A DNA stretch of 64,000 nt from Candidatus Defluviibacterium haderslevense. Its GTDB lineage: Bacteria > Bacteroidota > Bacteroidia > Chitinophagales > Saprospiraceae. A program made the translations under genes and the position numbers. The stretch lies in assembly GCA_016712225.1 (NCBI GenBank), contig JADJRL010000003.1:1439501-1503500 (forward strand), in the 5' to 3' direction. This document shows positions 1-9,861 of this stretch, piece after piece. Each line of letters opens with the position of its first letter. Within the stretch, counting starts at the first letter, position 1. Below the pieces are notes generated by a model. The model was not told the origin of the DNA. It saw only the letters and a list, made by a program, of their open reading frames with translations, and searched no databases.

Positions 1-207
1 GTTAACATTATTGGCGATTGCCTTTATCTGAGTACTGCTCTCTCCTTCTGTAATAACAAAAAATTTGGCAGGAGCATCAGGGATATGTCTCAAGTCAATT
101 TGTACAATGGCTTTTCCCTTTATATCCTGGATACTGTCAATTATTAAATCTAGAAATGCATTATCTTTAGCATCTCTTTGCGGAACTTCCCTAATGTTTC
201 TTTCCAA
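1..207 (-). CDS. rsfS: Ribosomal silencing factor RsfS (partial, N-terminal part only)
   Basis: RsfS (YbeB/Iojap family) binds ribosomal protein uL14 on the 50S subunit and blocks subunit joining when nutrients run short. The 69 visible codons read in the minus direction and run off the left edge. The translation shows the family's N-terminal pattern: a D-A-F/L-D helix start (DNAFLDLIIDSIQDIKGKAI), then IDLRHIPDAPAKFFVI and EGESSTQ. The start is taken as TTG at 205-207, because an in-frame TAA lies only two codons upstream and no ATG is available. It is divergent from birA with a 45-bp gap, a pairing I recall as common in Bacteroidota. Length cannot be judged because the gene is cut. Confidence 0.85.
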   Translation of the reverse strand, partial: MERNIREVPQRDAKDNAFLDLIIDSIQDIKGKAIVQIDLRHIPDAPAKFFVITEGESSTQIKAIANNVN

Positions 208-252
208 AATTTAATTCTTTTTAATTTTTTGATGATCTAAATTGACGATAAC

Positions 253-999
253 ATGCTCTTTGACTTTGATTTTATTCATGTGAAAGAAATAGACTCTACC
301 AACAATTTTGCTCTAAATTACATAACAAAAACCAATCCAAAGGATGGTTTCTGCATATTTACTGACTATCAGACAGCAGGGAAAGGACAATATGGCAGAC
401 AATGGGAAAGTAATTCTGGGCAAAACCTATTATGTAGTATAATTTTAAAGCCAAGCAACTTAAAAATTGAAAACCTATTTGAACTACATGTAATAACCAG
501 TTTGGCCATTTTTAAAACATTAAATGATTTATCAATTAAAGAGCTTAAGATTAAATGGCCAAATGACATTTTTGTTGGTAATAATAAAATAGCTGGAATT
601 CTCATACAAAATGTAATACGTGGAACAAAATTAGTTTCAAGTATAATTGGAATAGGTATAAATGTAAATCAATTGCAATTCAACACAAATAATCTAGTGA
701 GTTCAATCAAAAATGAAATAGGGAATGACATTGAAATAAGACCATTGCTTGCAATTTTACATAAAAATTTAATGTATTACAATGATATCCTAAAAAATAC
801 AATCCATGATCAATTACTTAAAGAATACAATGATCATTTATATAATAAAAATATGGAAATTCAATTTAAAACCAAAACGGATGAGCTTAGAAAGGGTCAA
901 TTGGTTGGAGTAAATACTATTGGTCAATTAATTATCTATACAGTTGATAAACTTCTAATATTTGACTTTGGCGAAGTAGATATTATCTATGTTAAGTAA
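253..999 (+). CDS. birA: Biotin--[acetyl-CoA-carboxylase] ligase
   Basis: Attaches biotin to the carboxyl carrier protein of acetyl-CoA carboxylase through biotinyl-AMP, in the cytoplasm. The 248-residue protein has the catalytic core: the biotinyl-AMP loop GKGQYGRQW (residues 43-51, equivalent to GRGRRGR), KWPNDI (101-106), the lysine segment NKIAGIL (111-117) and GIGINVN (133-139), followed by the small SH3-like C-terminal domain. It has no N-terminal winged-helix domain, so it is a group I ligase that should not act as a transcriptional repressor. Expressed away from rsfS. Confidence 0.95.
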   Translation: MLFDFDFIHVKEIDSTNNFALNYITKTNPKDGFCIFTDYQTAGKGQYGRQWESNSGQNLLCSIILKPSNLKIENLFELHVITSLAIFKTLNDLSIKELKIKWPNDIFVGNNKIAGILIQNVIRGTKLVSSIIGIGINVNQLQFNTNNLVSSIKNEIGNDIEIRPLLAILHKNLMYYNDILKNTIHDQLLKEYNDHLYNKNMEIQFKTKTDELRKGQLVGVNTIGQLIIYTVDKLLIFDFGEVDIIYVK

Positions 1000-1012
1000 A
1001 AAGTCCAATCCA

Positions 1013-1792
1013 TTAAAATTGATTTATAACCATTGATGTACTTCCATCCCCTTGTTGTGATGTTTGCATAACCAATTTAGGAACACATAAGAATCCAACT
1101 AAATGTTCATTAGTAATAGCCCAAGGTAGAACATGATCAGCTGGAAAAATTAATGGCGTTTGTAATTCGATTATTTTTTTACATCCATAATTAGAAATAG
1201 CATAAGCATCCGCAAAATAATGATACCCAGCTCTCCTCAAATGTTTCGAAAACGGCTTACTATAATAATTCCAAATCATTTTATAATTAAATTTCATCAG
1301 TCCGAAAAAATGTTGAAAACTATAAAAACATTGTTTTAAAAAAGTGCCTAAATGATTCTTTTCATTCTTATCATAGTCTAAATATAGTATATCCCATTTC
1401 TTTGGAATTTCATTCATCATTTGATTGAGCTTTTCTAATGTTCCTTTTTTAAGAATGATATCGTCTTCAAGAATGAGTACATTTGAATAACCTTTTTCAA
1501 TTATTTCTTTATAAATCAAGTAATGACCTTGTGCACACGCAAGCTCACCTAAACTCATTGACTTACTAAATCTTTCCATGGATATAGCCTTTTTTTCATC
1601 ATAAAAACCTAAAGCTATCCAATCCTGTTTCTTTATTTGATTTTTATTAACCCCATAAAAAAAACTAAATGCGACATCACTTAATTGCGTTTCAATAAGC
1701 TTTTGTCTTTCTTTAGAAGAATCAATTGTTAATACAAAAATATGATCAAAATATTTATTGAATATATGCTTTGATTCTGGTGTGTCTGCCAT
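1013..1792 (-). CDS. Glycosyltransferase family 25 (LPS biosynthesis type)
   Basis: Members of GT25 add sugars such as galactose to lipooligosaccharide or glycoproteins. The 259-residue protein begins the fold with DHIFVLTIDSSKERQKLI (the family's N-terminal 'v.nL..R..R' strand), then has GELACAQGHYLIYKEII and the metal-binding LILEDDIIL motif around residue 105, plus a DxD-like stretch DYDKNEKN. A later segment resembles the acceptor-side GCKKIIEL region. No signal peptide, so cytoplasmic or peripheral. It is convergent with birA (13-bp gap) and divergent from the CotH gene. The sugar and the acceptor cannot be read from sequence. Confidence 0.8.
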   Translation of the reverse strand: MADTPESKHIFNKYFDHIFVLTIDSSKERQKLIETQLSDVAFSFFYGVNKNQIKKQDWIALGFYDEKKAISMERFSKSMSLGELACAQGHYLIYKEIIEKGYSNVLILEDDIILKKGTLEKLNQMMNEIPKKWDILYLDYDKNEKNHLGTFLKQCFYSFQHFFGLMKFNYKMIWNYYSKPFSKHLRRAGYHYFADAYAISNYGCKKIIELQTPLIFPADHVLPWAITNEHLVGFLCVPKLVMQTSQQGDGSTSMVINQF

Positions 1793-1873
1793 AATTACAT
1801 ATTTTAATATTTTTACCTAAATTATGATGCCATTAATCATAATAAAAACGTAATATTACAAAAAATTATCTCT

Positions 1874-4800
1874 ATGAAATGGTTTGCTGCTATAGTATTT
1901 TTTCAAATTCATTTAATTAATTTATCATCACAAATTTTAATTAATGAATTAAGTAGTACTAATAATAAATGGATTAGCGATGAAGACAACGAATACCCCG
2001 ACTGGATAGAATTGTACAATGCATATGATACTTCTGTTAATTTAATAAATTGGAGTTTTAGTGATTCTCCTTTACCAAATAAATGGGTTTTTCCAAATGT
2101 AACTATACCAAGTAATTCACATTTATTAGTTTTTGCTTCCGGTAAAAACAAGAATGAAATAACCAATAATTCTAATCTTGACCATTGGGAAACAGCTATA
2201 TTTGAAAATGATACATTTAGTTATTTTGTTGGAACGCATGAACCACCCTCTAATTGGTACAAATTAAATTTTGATAATTCATCTTGGATGAAAGGGATTG
2301 GAGGCTTTGGCTATGGAGACAATGATGATCAAACATTGATTCCAGATAAATCACTAAGCGTATTTTATAATAAACAATTTTTAATTCAAGATACTTCTAA
2401 TATAAGCCAAGCTATATTAAGTATGGATTACGATGATTCATTTGTAGCCTATCTGAACGGAATCGAAATAGCAAGAAACAATATTGTTGGGTCTCCTGTT
2501 TCATTTGATGATCTTTCAACAACTGATCATGAAGCGGTTATTTATTCCGGTGGCATCCCAGAAACTTTTAAAATCAACACAAGTCTTTTAAAATCAATAC
2601 TTAATTTAGGCAAAAACGTACTCTCCATTCAAATTAATAATTCAAGTGTGACTTCTAGCGATCTCAGTGGTAGAACCTGGTTGCATTTTGGAATCAAATC
2701 ATCAAATACCTATTTTAAAAATAATCCAATCTGGTTTAAAAATTTAACCGATACTAATAAAATAAAATACCTTCATACAAATTTTAAAATTAAGTTTGAT
2801 GAAATTATATCATTATTTGATAATAATAATAATCTAGTTGACAGTATACGATCAAATGCACAATTTGGGCAAAGTCGTTTAAGAATACCAGATGGTGGTA
2901 ATTGGTGTTACACAGAAATACCAACTCCAAAACTTAGCAATTTTGGTGACTGTTTTAATTCATATTCTACAAGTCCCAACGTGACGCCAGGATCAGGTTT
3001 TTTTAAAAACAACATATCTATCGAAGTGATGTGTACAAATTGTTTCTACACATTAGATGGTTCGGATCCAACAACAAATTCTACACCATATAAAGGTCCA
3101 ATCTCTATTTCTAAAAACACATTAATAAAAATTAGAAATTATGAATCTGGAAAACTACCAAGTAAAATTTTTATAGGAAGTTATTTTATTAATCAAAATA
3201 CTAAGTTACCAGTTATTTCAATTTCTGCCGAACCAAGAAATCTATTTAATGATGGAACTAATGGTCCTGCAGTATATGATAAAGCTAGAGGTTTTACTCA
3301 ATCCGATAAAACTACTTGTCACATTCAATATTTTGACACAAATCAAATTCTAAACTTCCAAGAAAATGCTAGTTTTACACCCGTTGGCAATTATTCATTA
3401 GACTTTGGTCAAAAGTCAATCCAGTTTATATTCGATGAAGATTATGGGGCGACGGACGAAGAAATACCAAATATATTTGCCTTTGACAAACCTCAATTAA
3501 ATTCTTTGCATGGTTTCCGTATTAGAAATATGGATGATGATTGGGCAAGTACTAGAATGAGAGATTTAATAGCTAATAGAATGGGATTATTGACCTATTC
3601 TGGTTCTGCAGCATATCAAAATGTTGCTGTTTATATTAATGGCCAATATTGGGGTCATTATGCTGCACGAGAATTATTAGACAAATATTTTATGCGTGAC
3701 AATTATGGAGCCAATCCAGACTCCGTAAATTTAATCAAAACAGCATATAGTGTTAAACCTGATTACTTTCCTGAAGAAGGAACAACACAATCCTTCTTTC
3801 AAATGAGTGATTTTATTATAAATTCCGATTTAAGTGATTCATCCAGTTTTTCTCTTGCAAATGCACAAATAGATATCGCAAATTGGGTAGATTATTTTGC
3901 CAATGAAATTTACAATAACAATCAAGATTGGTATCCATCAATTTATTTTAATAATATTCGTTTAGCTAATTCTTCTAAACCAAACATCAAATGGAAATTT
4001 ATGTTATGGGATATGGGCGTTTCTCAAGGAAATGGTACTGGAGTAGAAGAAGATTTATTAACAACTTGTCTAGAATATCCTAATATTTCGAATAGATATA
4101 CCAATATGATGAAATCCCTATTGAAAAATAAAGCATTTAAAAATTATTTTATTAATCGATTTGCAGATTTATTAAATGAGTTTTGGACTCCTACAAAAAT
4201 AAACAATATTATTGAAATTAATGCTTCAGAAATAGCATCAGAAATCAATGCACAAAGAGTTAGATGGAATAGTTTAGATTCTTCTTCATGGAGATCAAAT
4301 GTTATGTCTTTGAAGCAATTCCATGCATCAAGACCCACTTTTCAAAGAAACCATATACTCAAATATTTCAAACTAAAAAATCAGGTTGAAATTACTTTAG
4401 ATGTTTTTCCCAAAGAAGCTGGAGTTATTAAAGTATCCACTATTATTCCTGAAAAATTACCTTGGAAAGGTATTTACTTTAACGGCAATCCTGTTGAAAT
4501 TAATGCAATTCCTAATCCAGGATATACCTTTTCACATTGGTCATCAAATGGAATAATAATTGATACATTGAGTCATTCAATGAACTTAGATATAAGTCAT
4601 AATGCTCTATTTAAAGCAAATTTTATTGGTTCTCACAATATTTTAGACCTTGAAATTTCAGAAATTAATTATAATTCAGACAGTACCATTTCAACTGGAG
4701 ATTGGTTTGAACTGCATAATTTAACAAACTTTGATGCTGACCTGTCCGGATACTCTATCCAAGATGGAAGTTCAACCAATTCGTATAGTATTCCAAATAA

Positions 4801-5881
4801 TACTGTTATCAAAAAAAATGATTTTCTAGTATTTTGTAGTGACTTGTCCAAATTTAAAATATATCATCCATCGTTAAATAATGTTGTTGGTCCTTTAGGA
4901 TTTTCATTAAATAATCAATCTGATTCTATTATAATAAAAGATAGATTGAAAAATCAAATATTTTCAATGAATTATGTTGATTCTTTACCGTGGCCTTGTA
5001 CGGCAGATGGATATGGCCGTACCTTAGAATTGAAAGCCGAAAAACAAAATCCAAATGATCCTAATTCATGGTTTGACGGGTGTATTGGAGGTTCCCCTGG
5101 TTCAGCTTATATGGTTTGTTTCGATTCTATTATTACAACTGAAATAAATTATAAATCCAGTTCTGTTAAAGATTGTGGCGATTGGATTGAAATATTTAAT
5201 AATCTTCCAAACTTAATTGATTTAAGTAACTGGACTATAACAGATAGTCGATCAAACGAATATAAATTACCCAAGAATACAATAATCCCTTCCCATAAAT
5301 ATCTTGTTCTAGTTCAAGATATGCAAAAATTCAGAACCCTTTTTCCGTCTGTAAATAATACTTCTGGACCGTTTAATTTTGGACTAGATGGAAATGGTGA
5401 TATTATACGATTCTTTAATGCAAATAATAAACTAATTTATTCCGTTTGCTTTGATGATAGTGCGCCATTTCCAAAAGAACCTGATGGTTTTGGTAACACT
5501 TTAGAATTAAAAGATTACAATGGTAATATAAATGATGGTTTAAATTGGTTTGCAGGTTGCCTTGGTGGTTCTCCGGGAGCAAAATATGATCCTAATTGTG
5601 GAACGGTTCTAACCATAAATCATTCAAAATCTGAACTCATTTTATCCCCAAATCCATGTTTTGATTACCTTCAAGTTTCTTGTGAAGATTCAAGAAAGTT
5701 TAGAAAAATAAATATTTATAATTCTATTGGATATTTAATGAAATCTATTGAAATTCAAAATTCTACTGTAAAGAATACTTCTATAGACCTTTCGAACTTT
5801 CCAAATGGATCATATTGGATTCAATGTATGACAGAAGATATGAAGATTTTGAATGATCACTTGATCATTCATGCAAAATAG
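1874..5881 (+). CDS. Secreted CotH-kinase-like protein with lamin-tail domains and T9SS signal
   Basis: A 1335-residue exported protein. In order: signal peptide (1-20), a lamin-tail domain (NELSSTNNKW...DWIELYNAYD), a beta-sandwich region, a second lamin-tail-like remnant, a chitobiase/hexosaminidase C-terminal type repeat (FYTLDGSDPTTNSTPY), a CotH-like domain in the middle (FRIRNMDDDWASTRMRD, VAVYINGQYWGHYAARE, WKFMLWDMGVSQGNG), a B-repeat-like segment (PNPGYTFSHWSSNG), two more lamin-tail domains (GDWFELHN and GDWIEIFN), and a C-terminal type IX secretion sorting domain starting LSPNPCFDYLQV. CotH proteins are atypical protein kinases, but here the kinase activity is unproven. Likely surface-anchored or released by T9SS. 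Stands alone. Confidence 0.85.
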   Translation: MKWFAAIVFFQIHLINLSSQILINELSSTNNKWISDEDNEYPDWIELYNAYDTSVNLINWSFSDSPLPNKWVFPNVTIPSNSHLLVFASGKNKNEITNNSNLDHWETAIFENDTFSYFVGTHEPPSNWYKLNFDNSSWMKGIGGFGYGDNDDQTLIPDKSLSVFYNKQFLIQDTSNISQAILSMDYDDSFVAYLNGIEIARNNIVGSPVSFDDLSTTDHEAVIYSGGIPETFKINTSLLKSILNLGKNVLSIQINNSSVTSSDLSGRTWLHFGIKSSNTYFKNNPIWFKNLTDTNKIKYLHTNFKIKFDEIISLFDNNNNLVDSIRSNAQFGQSRLRIPDGGNWCYTEIPTPKLSNFGDCFNSYSTSPNVTPGSGFFKNNISIEVMCTNCFYTLDGSDPTTNSTPYKGPISISKNTLIKIRNYESGKLPSKIFIGSYFINQNTKLPVISISAEPRNLFNDGTNGPAVYDKARGFTQSDKTTCHIQYFDTNQILNFQENASFTPVGNYSLDFGQKSIQFIFDEDYGATDEEIPNIFAFDKPQLNSLHGFRIRNMDDDWASTRMRDLIANRMGLLTYSGSAAYQNVAVYINGQYWGHYAARELLDKYFMRDNYGANPDSVNLIKTAYSVKPDYFPEEGTTQSFFQMSDFIINSDLSDSSSFSLANAQIDIANWVDYFANEIYNNNQDWYPSIYFNNIRLANSSKPNIKWKFMLWDMGVSQGNGTGVEEDLLTTCLEYPNISNRYTNMMKSLLKNKAFKNYFINRFADLLNEFWTPTKINNIIEINASEIASEINAQRVRWNSLDSSSWRSNVMSLKQFHASRPTFQRNHILKYFKLKNQVEITLDVFPKEAGVIKVSTIIPEKLPWKGIYFNGNPVEINAIPNPGYTFSHWSSNGIIIDTLSHSMNLDISHNALFKANFIGSHNILDLEISEINYNSDSTISTGDWFELHNLTNFDADLSGYSIQDGSSTNSYSIPNNTVIKKNDFLVFCSDLSKFKIYHPSLNNVVGPLGFSLNNQSDSIIIKDRLKNQIFSMNYVDSLPWPCTADGYGRTLELKAEKQNPNDPNSWFDGCIGGSPGSAYMVCFDSIITTEINYKSSSVKDCGDWIEIFNNLPNLIDLSNWTITDSRSNEYKLPKNTIIPSHKYLVLVQDMQKFRTLFPSVNNTSGPFNFGLDGNGDIIRFFNANNKLIYSVCFDDSAPFPKEPDGFGNTLELKDYNGNINDGLNWFAGCLGGSPGAKYDPNCGTVLTINHSKSELILSPNPCFDYLQVSCEDSRKFRKINIYNSIGYLMKSIEIQNSTVKNTSIDLSNFPNGSYWIQCMTEDMKILNDHLIIHAK

Positions 5882-5959
5882 AACTAAAAAGGTCACATCA
5901 ATTGGTCGATAAAACTATTAATTTTATCTTAATATTTGTTTTGTTGATATAATTTAATG

Positions 5960-5988
5960 TTGTCATTTATTATAAAAAGTTACATTTG
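5960..5988 (+). promoter_or_regulatory. Bacteroidota-type promoter for the LolA-like gene
   Basis: TTG at 5960-5962, an 18-bp spacer, and TACATTTG at 5981-5988 match the Bacteroidota sigma-A consensus (TTG about 19 bp before TAnnTTTG). The possible upstream TTG start at 5986 lies inside the -7 element, which argues for the ATG at 6007 as the true start. Confidence 0.6.
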
Positions 5989-6006
5989 TCAAAAATTAAA
6001 CAAATT

Positions 6007-6714
6007 ATGAAAAAAATTTTATTGTTTCTTTTCCTTTCATTTTTAGGAATATCTTCTTCTCTATCAGCTCAAAATGTTGATGACATTATTAATAAGTATT
6101 TGAGTGCAGTTGGTGGTGTTGATAAATTAACCCAACTTAAATCGATTGTTATGGAGGGAAAAATTAACGCTAGCGGTGCGGAATTACCAGTAACCATGAC
6201 AAGATCTAATTTAAAGGGATTTAGATTTGATATTAATGTAATGGGAATGACTGGATGGGTTATTATGACTCCAGATTCTGGATGGGTTTTTATGCCATTT
6301 CAAGGTCAAACGAAACCTGAAGCTATGCCTGGAGATGCTATCAAAGAAGGTGTGGATCAATTAGACTTATCAGGATCATTATGTAATTATAAAGCTAAAG
6401 GACATACCGTAGAGTATATTGGATTAGATGATGTAGAGGGGACAGAATGTCACAAATTAAAAGTAACTCATAAATCAGGTAATATTACTTACTTTTTAAT
6501 TGATCCGGCTTCCAACTTTTTAGTTAGAACCATTACTAAGCAAAAAGCAGGAGGAAAGGAAATGGATATTATTAGTGATTTTAGTAACTATAAACCTGTT
6601 GATGGTGGCTTAATTTTTCCATTCACCATTGCAAGTCAAAATGGACCCATTGAATTCCAAAAAATAACAATTAACAGCGAAATTCCTGAAAATACATTTA
6701 AACCCATTAATTAA
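6007..6714 (+). CDS. LolA-like periplasmic outer-membrane lipoprotein-sorting protein homologue
   Basis: The 235-residue protein has a signal peptide ending in SLSAQ and then the opening typical of Bacteroidota LolA-like proteins (NVDDIINKYLSAVGGVDKL followed by a strand with MEGKI). The body is antiparallel beta: GFRFDINVMGMTGWVIM, GWVFMPF, HKLKVTHKSGNITYFLID, VDGGLIFPFTI. This is the half-barrel fold that carries lipoproteins or hydrophobic ligands. It lacks other Lol genes nearby, so a role in lipoprotein transport is only inferred. Start set at ATG 6007 because the longer frame would begin within the promoter. A strong hairpin terminator follows at 6733. Confidence 0.7.
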   Translation: MKKILLFLFLSFLGISSSLSAQNVDDIINKYLSAVGGVDKLTQLKSIVMEGKINASGAELPVTMTRSNLKGFRFDINVMGMTGWVIMTPDSGWVFMPFQGQTKPEAMPGDAIKEGVDQLDLSGSLCNYKAKGHTVEYIGLDDVEGTECHKLKVTHKSGNITYFLIDPASNFLVRTITKQKAGGKEMDIISDFSNYKPVDGGLIFPFTIASQNGPIEFQKITINSEIPENTFKPIN

Positions 6715-6732
6715 TTTTATATAAAATTTATT

Positions 6733-6774
6733 AAAATCCCACCTTAAACTTCTGTTTTCGTGTGGGATTTTTTT
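6733..6774 (+). terminator. Rho-independent terminator
   Basis: A 10-bp stem AAAATCCCAC / GTGGGATTTT (6733-6742 and 6762-6771) with a 19-nt loop and a T run, 18 bp after the LolA-like gene. Confidence 0.85.
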
Positions 6775-6801
6775 CATAATTAGATTTTAAATTTATATTT
6801 T

Positions 6802-9800
6802 ATGAAACCTATTTTTTTATTTCTTCTATTCCTTATTACGTCAAATTTAACATTTTCACAATCTAAAATAAATGGTTCTACATTTGGAAGTATGGAATCT
6901 AGGGCTCTAGGTCCTGGCACTATGAGTGGTCGTATAACGGCAATTGAAGGGGTTAATAAAGATGGAAAAACTATTTATGTAGGTACTGCTGGGGGCGGTA
7001 TTTGGAAAAGCACTAATGCTGGTGCATCTTTCAAATCTATTTTTGATAAATATTGCCAATCAATAGGTGCTTTAGCAATTGACCAACTGAATTCAGACGT
7101 AATTTATGCGGGGACCGGGGAAAGCAATATGCGCAATTCGGTATCAATAGGTGTAGGACTATATAAATCCACAGATGCAGGAAATAATTGGGTAAAAATT
7201 GGTCTTGACAGTACTGAACACATTAGTAAAATTATAATTGATCCAAAAAATAGCAACACTTTATATGTAGCTGTTCCAGGACCATTATGGAATGATAGTA
7301 AACATCGAGGTTTGTATAAATCTACCGATGGAGGAAAGTCATGGAATAAAATTCTTTTCATAAATGAAAAAACAGGTTGTGCAGATATTGCAATTGACCC
7401 GATGAATCCAAATATAATTTATGCAACAACTTGGGAATTCAGAAGAAAGCCCTATTCTTTTAATTCTGGGGGGAAAGGAAGTGGTTTCTATAAATCTACT
7501 GATGGAGGAGTTACTTGGAAAAAAATTATAAACGGACTACCAACGGGTGAATTTGGTCGAATTGCCTTAGCTTTAGCACCTAGTGAACCGAATAATCTTA
7601 TAGCTATTGTGGAATCAAATAATACGGGTTTGTTTATTTCATCTGATTATGGTGAAAGTTGGAAACAACAATCTGCTACCATGAATATTGTTTCAAGGCC
7701 ATTCTACTTCTCTACAATAGTTATTGACCCGAAAGATGCTAAACGGGTATATCGACCTGCATTTACATTTTCATACTCTGATGACAGAGGATATTCCTTT
7801 AATGATGCCTCTAATGATGGAGGTTGGGTGCACTCTGATCACCATGCTTTATGGATAAATCCCAACAATACAAATCACATGTTTTTAGGAACTGATGGTG
7901 GGGTATACATTAGTAATGATAGGGGTGCAACATTTACATTTTGTCAAAATTTACCTGTGGGGCAATTCTATCATGTGGCAATTGATCATTGTCATCCATA
8001 CAATATTTATGGTGGACTACAAGACAATGGAAGTTGGACAGCACCATCTGCAAAAGCTGGTGGAATTGGAAACGGCGACTGGAAAGGTATTTATTGGGGA
8101 GATGGTTTTTGGACTATTCCAGATTTAATAGATTCAACAATTGCATATGCTGAATATCAAGGAGGTAATGCTGCAAGAATAGATCTTAAAACAAATAAGT
8201 CATTTAGTATTCAACCTCAACAGACCTCATCAGAAGATAAATTGCGTTGGAATTGGAATACCCCATTAGTTAAGGGAAATAAAAATATAAACAATCTCTA
8301 TATGGGAGCTCAATATCTTTTTATTTCAAAAGATCAAGGTAGAAATTGGACTAAAATATCTCCTGACCTGACAACAAATGATCCATCAAAACTTAAACAA
8401 GAGGAATCAGGTGGATTAAGCGCCGATAATACCAGTGCAGAAAACCATTGCACTATATTCACAATTTCAGAATCACCATTGGATGAAAAAATGATATGCA
8501 TTGGTACTGATGATGGTAATATTCAAATGACACCCGATGCCGGTATTAATTGGTATAAACTTTCAGACAATTTCAAAAACCTAAATATTCCCCAACAAAT
8601 TTGGGTTAGTAGTATTGCATTGTCACACTTCGATAAAAATACCATTTATGTTACTTTAGATAACCATATGTATGGAGATCATAATACGTATTTAATGAAA
8701 TCTAGCGATGCTGGTAAATCTTGGGAACAAATTAAAAATAAAGAATTCACAGGGTTTGCACATAAAATTATTGAAGACCCAATACATAAAAATTTACTGT
8801 TTCTTGGAACTGAAATGGGATTATTCTGCAGTTTAGATGCAGGTTTAAGCTGGTTTAGAATGAAAAATAATTTCCCAGAATTTGCTTTAGTTAGAGATTT
8901 ACAAATTCACCCAACAATGAATGCACTCATTATATGTACTCATGGCCGGGGTATCTTTATATATGATGATATTTCTATCATGCGAACCATGACTCAAGAA
9001 ATATTGGACAAAGATGTTCACTTATTTTCACTCAACAAAATGATTTTAACTGATGGAACATTTGGAGGATCAAATCCATTCTCTGGAGGTTGGATAGCTC
9101 CAAATCCTGATGATTTAATACCGCTTCAATATTATTTTAAGGAACGTCCAATGAACGCAGAAGTAAAAATTGAAATACTTGATGCAAATAAAAAAGTAAT
9201 TAAAATTATTCCTGCATCCAAAAGAAAAGGAGTAAATAAAGTTTTTTGGAATATGAGAATAAATCCACCTAAAGTTGCAGAAGGGGGCACAAAAATCGAT
9301 TTTGGTGGTTTTGGATCTCCGCAAGTTTTACCAGGTAATTATTTTATTAAGTTATCTGTTGGAGCAAAAGAATTTGTTGAACCTTTCGAAGTAGTTCATA
9401 TAGATCAAAAAGGATTTAATCTAGAAGATAGAAAATTACAATATGAAACTTCAATGAAGCTTTACAATATGCATGAGAATCTAGCTAAAACTGTTGAAGA
9501 AATAAATACAACACAAATAAAAATAAAAGAACTATTGCCCAAAATAACTAATTCAAAATATAAGAAATTACTAAATCTTTACTTTGAAGAATTAGAAAAA
9601 TTAAGAACAACTTTACTTGCCGCTAAACAAAAATCCATTTTTGCCGATGAGAAAAAACTTAGAGAAGAAATATCTGATTGTTATGGTAATGTGATTGCTT
9701 CCGAACAAGCACCTTCCAATCTATCGATTGAACGAACGAAATCTCTTCAAATTCAAGTTAATCAAGCTCAAATCGACTTGGATAAAATTAAAACAAAATA

Positions 9801-9861
9801 TGATAAATTTTTTAAAATCCAACAACAAAAACTTGAATTGAATAATGTTACTAGGTCTTAA
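6802..9861 (+). CDS. VPS10/BNR beta-propeller repeat exported protein
   Basis: A 1019-residue protein with a signal peptide (cleavage near TFSQS) followed by many Asp-box (BNR) repeats of the form S-x-D-x-G-x-x-W: KSTDAGNNWVKI, KSTDGGKSWNKI, KSTDGGVTWKKI, SSDYGESWKQ, SKDQGRNWTKI, SSDAGKSWEQI. These build a sortilin/VPS10-like ten-bladed propeller as in many Bacteroidota 'glycosyl hydrolase' annotations, but no glycosidase site is evident and an enzyme role is doubtful. After the propeller comes a beta domain (around 740-850) and a C-terminal helical, coiled-coil-like stretch (about 880-1015). No T9SS signal is seen. Its stop codon directly abuts that of the convergent TonB receptor with no gap. 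Confidence 0.8.
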   Translation: MKPIFLFLLFLITSNLTFSQSKINGSTFGSMESRALGPGTMSGRITAIEGVNKDGKTIYVGTAGGGIWKSTNAGASFKSIFDKYCQSIGALAIDQLNSDVIYAGTGESNMRNSVSIGVGLYKSTDAGNNWVKIGLDSTEHISKIIIDPKNSNTLYVAVPGPLWNDSKHRGLYKSTDGGKSWNKILFINEKTGCADIAIDPMNPNIIYATTWEFRRKPYSFNSGGKGSGFYKSTDGGVTWKKIINGLPTGEFGRIALALAPSEPNNLIAIVESNNTGLFISSDYGESWKQQSATMNIVSRPFYFSTIVIDPKDAKRVYRPAFTFSYSDDRGYSFNDASNDGGWVHSDHHALWINPNNTNHMFLGTDGGVYISNDRGATFTFCQNLPVGQFYHVAIDHCHPYNIYGGLQDNGSWTAPSAKAGGIGNGDWKGIYWGDGFWTIPDLIDSTIAYAEYQGGNAARIDLKTNKSFSIQPQQTSSEDKLRWNWNTPLVKGNKNINNLYMGAQYLFISKDQGRNWTKISPDLTTNDPSKLKQEESGGLSADNTSAENHCTIFTISESPLDEKMICIGTDDGNIQMTPDAGINWYKLSDNFKNLNIPQQIWVSSIALSHFDKNTIYVTLDNHMYGDHNTYLMKSSDAGKSWEQIKNKEFTGFAHKIIEDPIHKNLLFLGTEMGLFCSLDAGLSWFRMKNNFPEFALVRDLQIHPTMNALIICTHGRGIFIYDDISIMRTMTQEILDKDVHLFSLNKMILTDGTFGGSNPFSGGWIAPNPDDLIPLQYYFKERPMNAEVKIEILDANKKVIKIIPASKRKGVNKVFWNMRINPPKVAEGGTKIDFGGFGSPQVLPGNYFIKLSVGAKEFVEPFEVVHIDQKGFNLEDRKLQYETSMKLYNMHENLAKTVEEINTTQIKIKELLPKITNSKYKKLLNLYFEELEKLRTTLLAAKQKSIFADEKKLREEISDCYGNVIASEQAPSNLSIERTKSLQIQVNQAQIDLDKIKTKYDKFFKIQQQKLELNNVTRS

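Noticed and set aside
6802..9861. Glycoside hydrolase or sialidase reading of the BNR-repeat protein
   Set aside because: Asp-box repeats are present but no catalytic residues of a sialidase can be placed.
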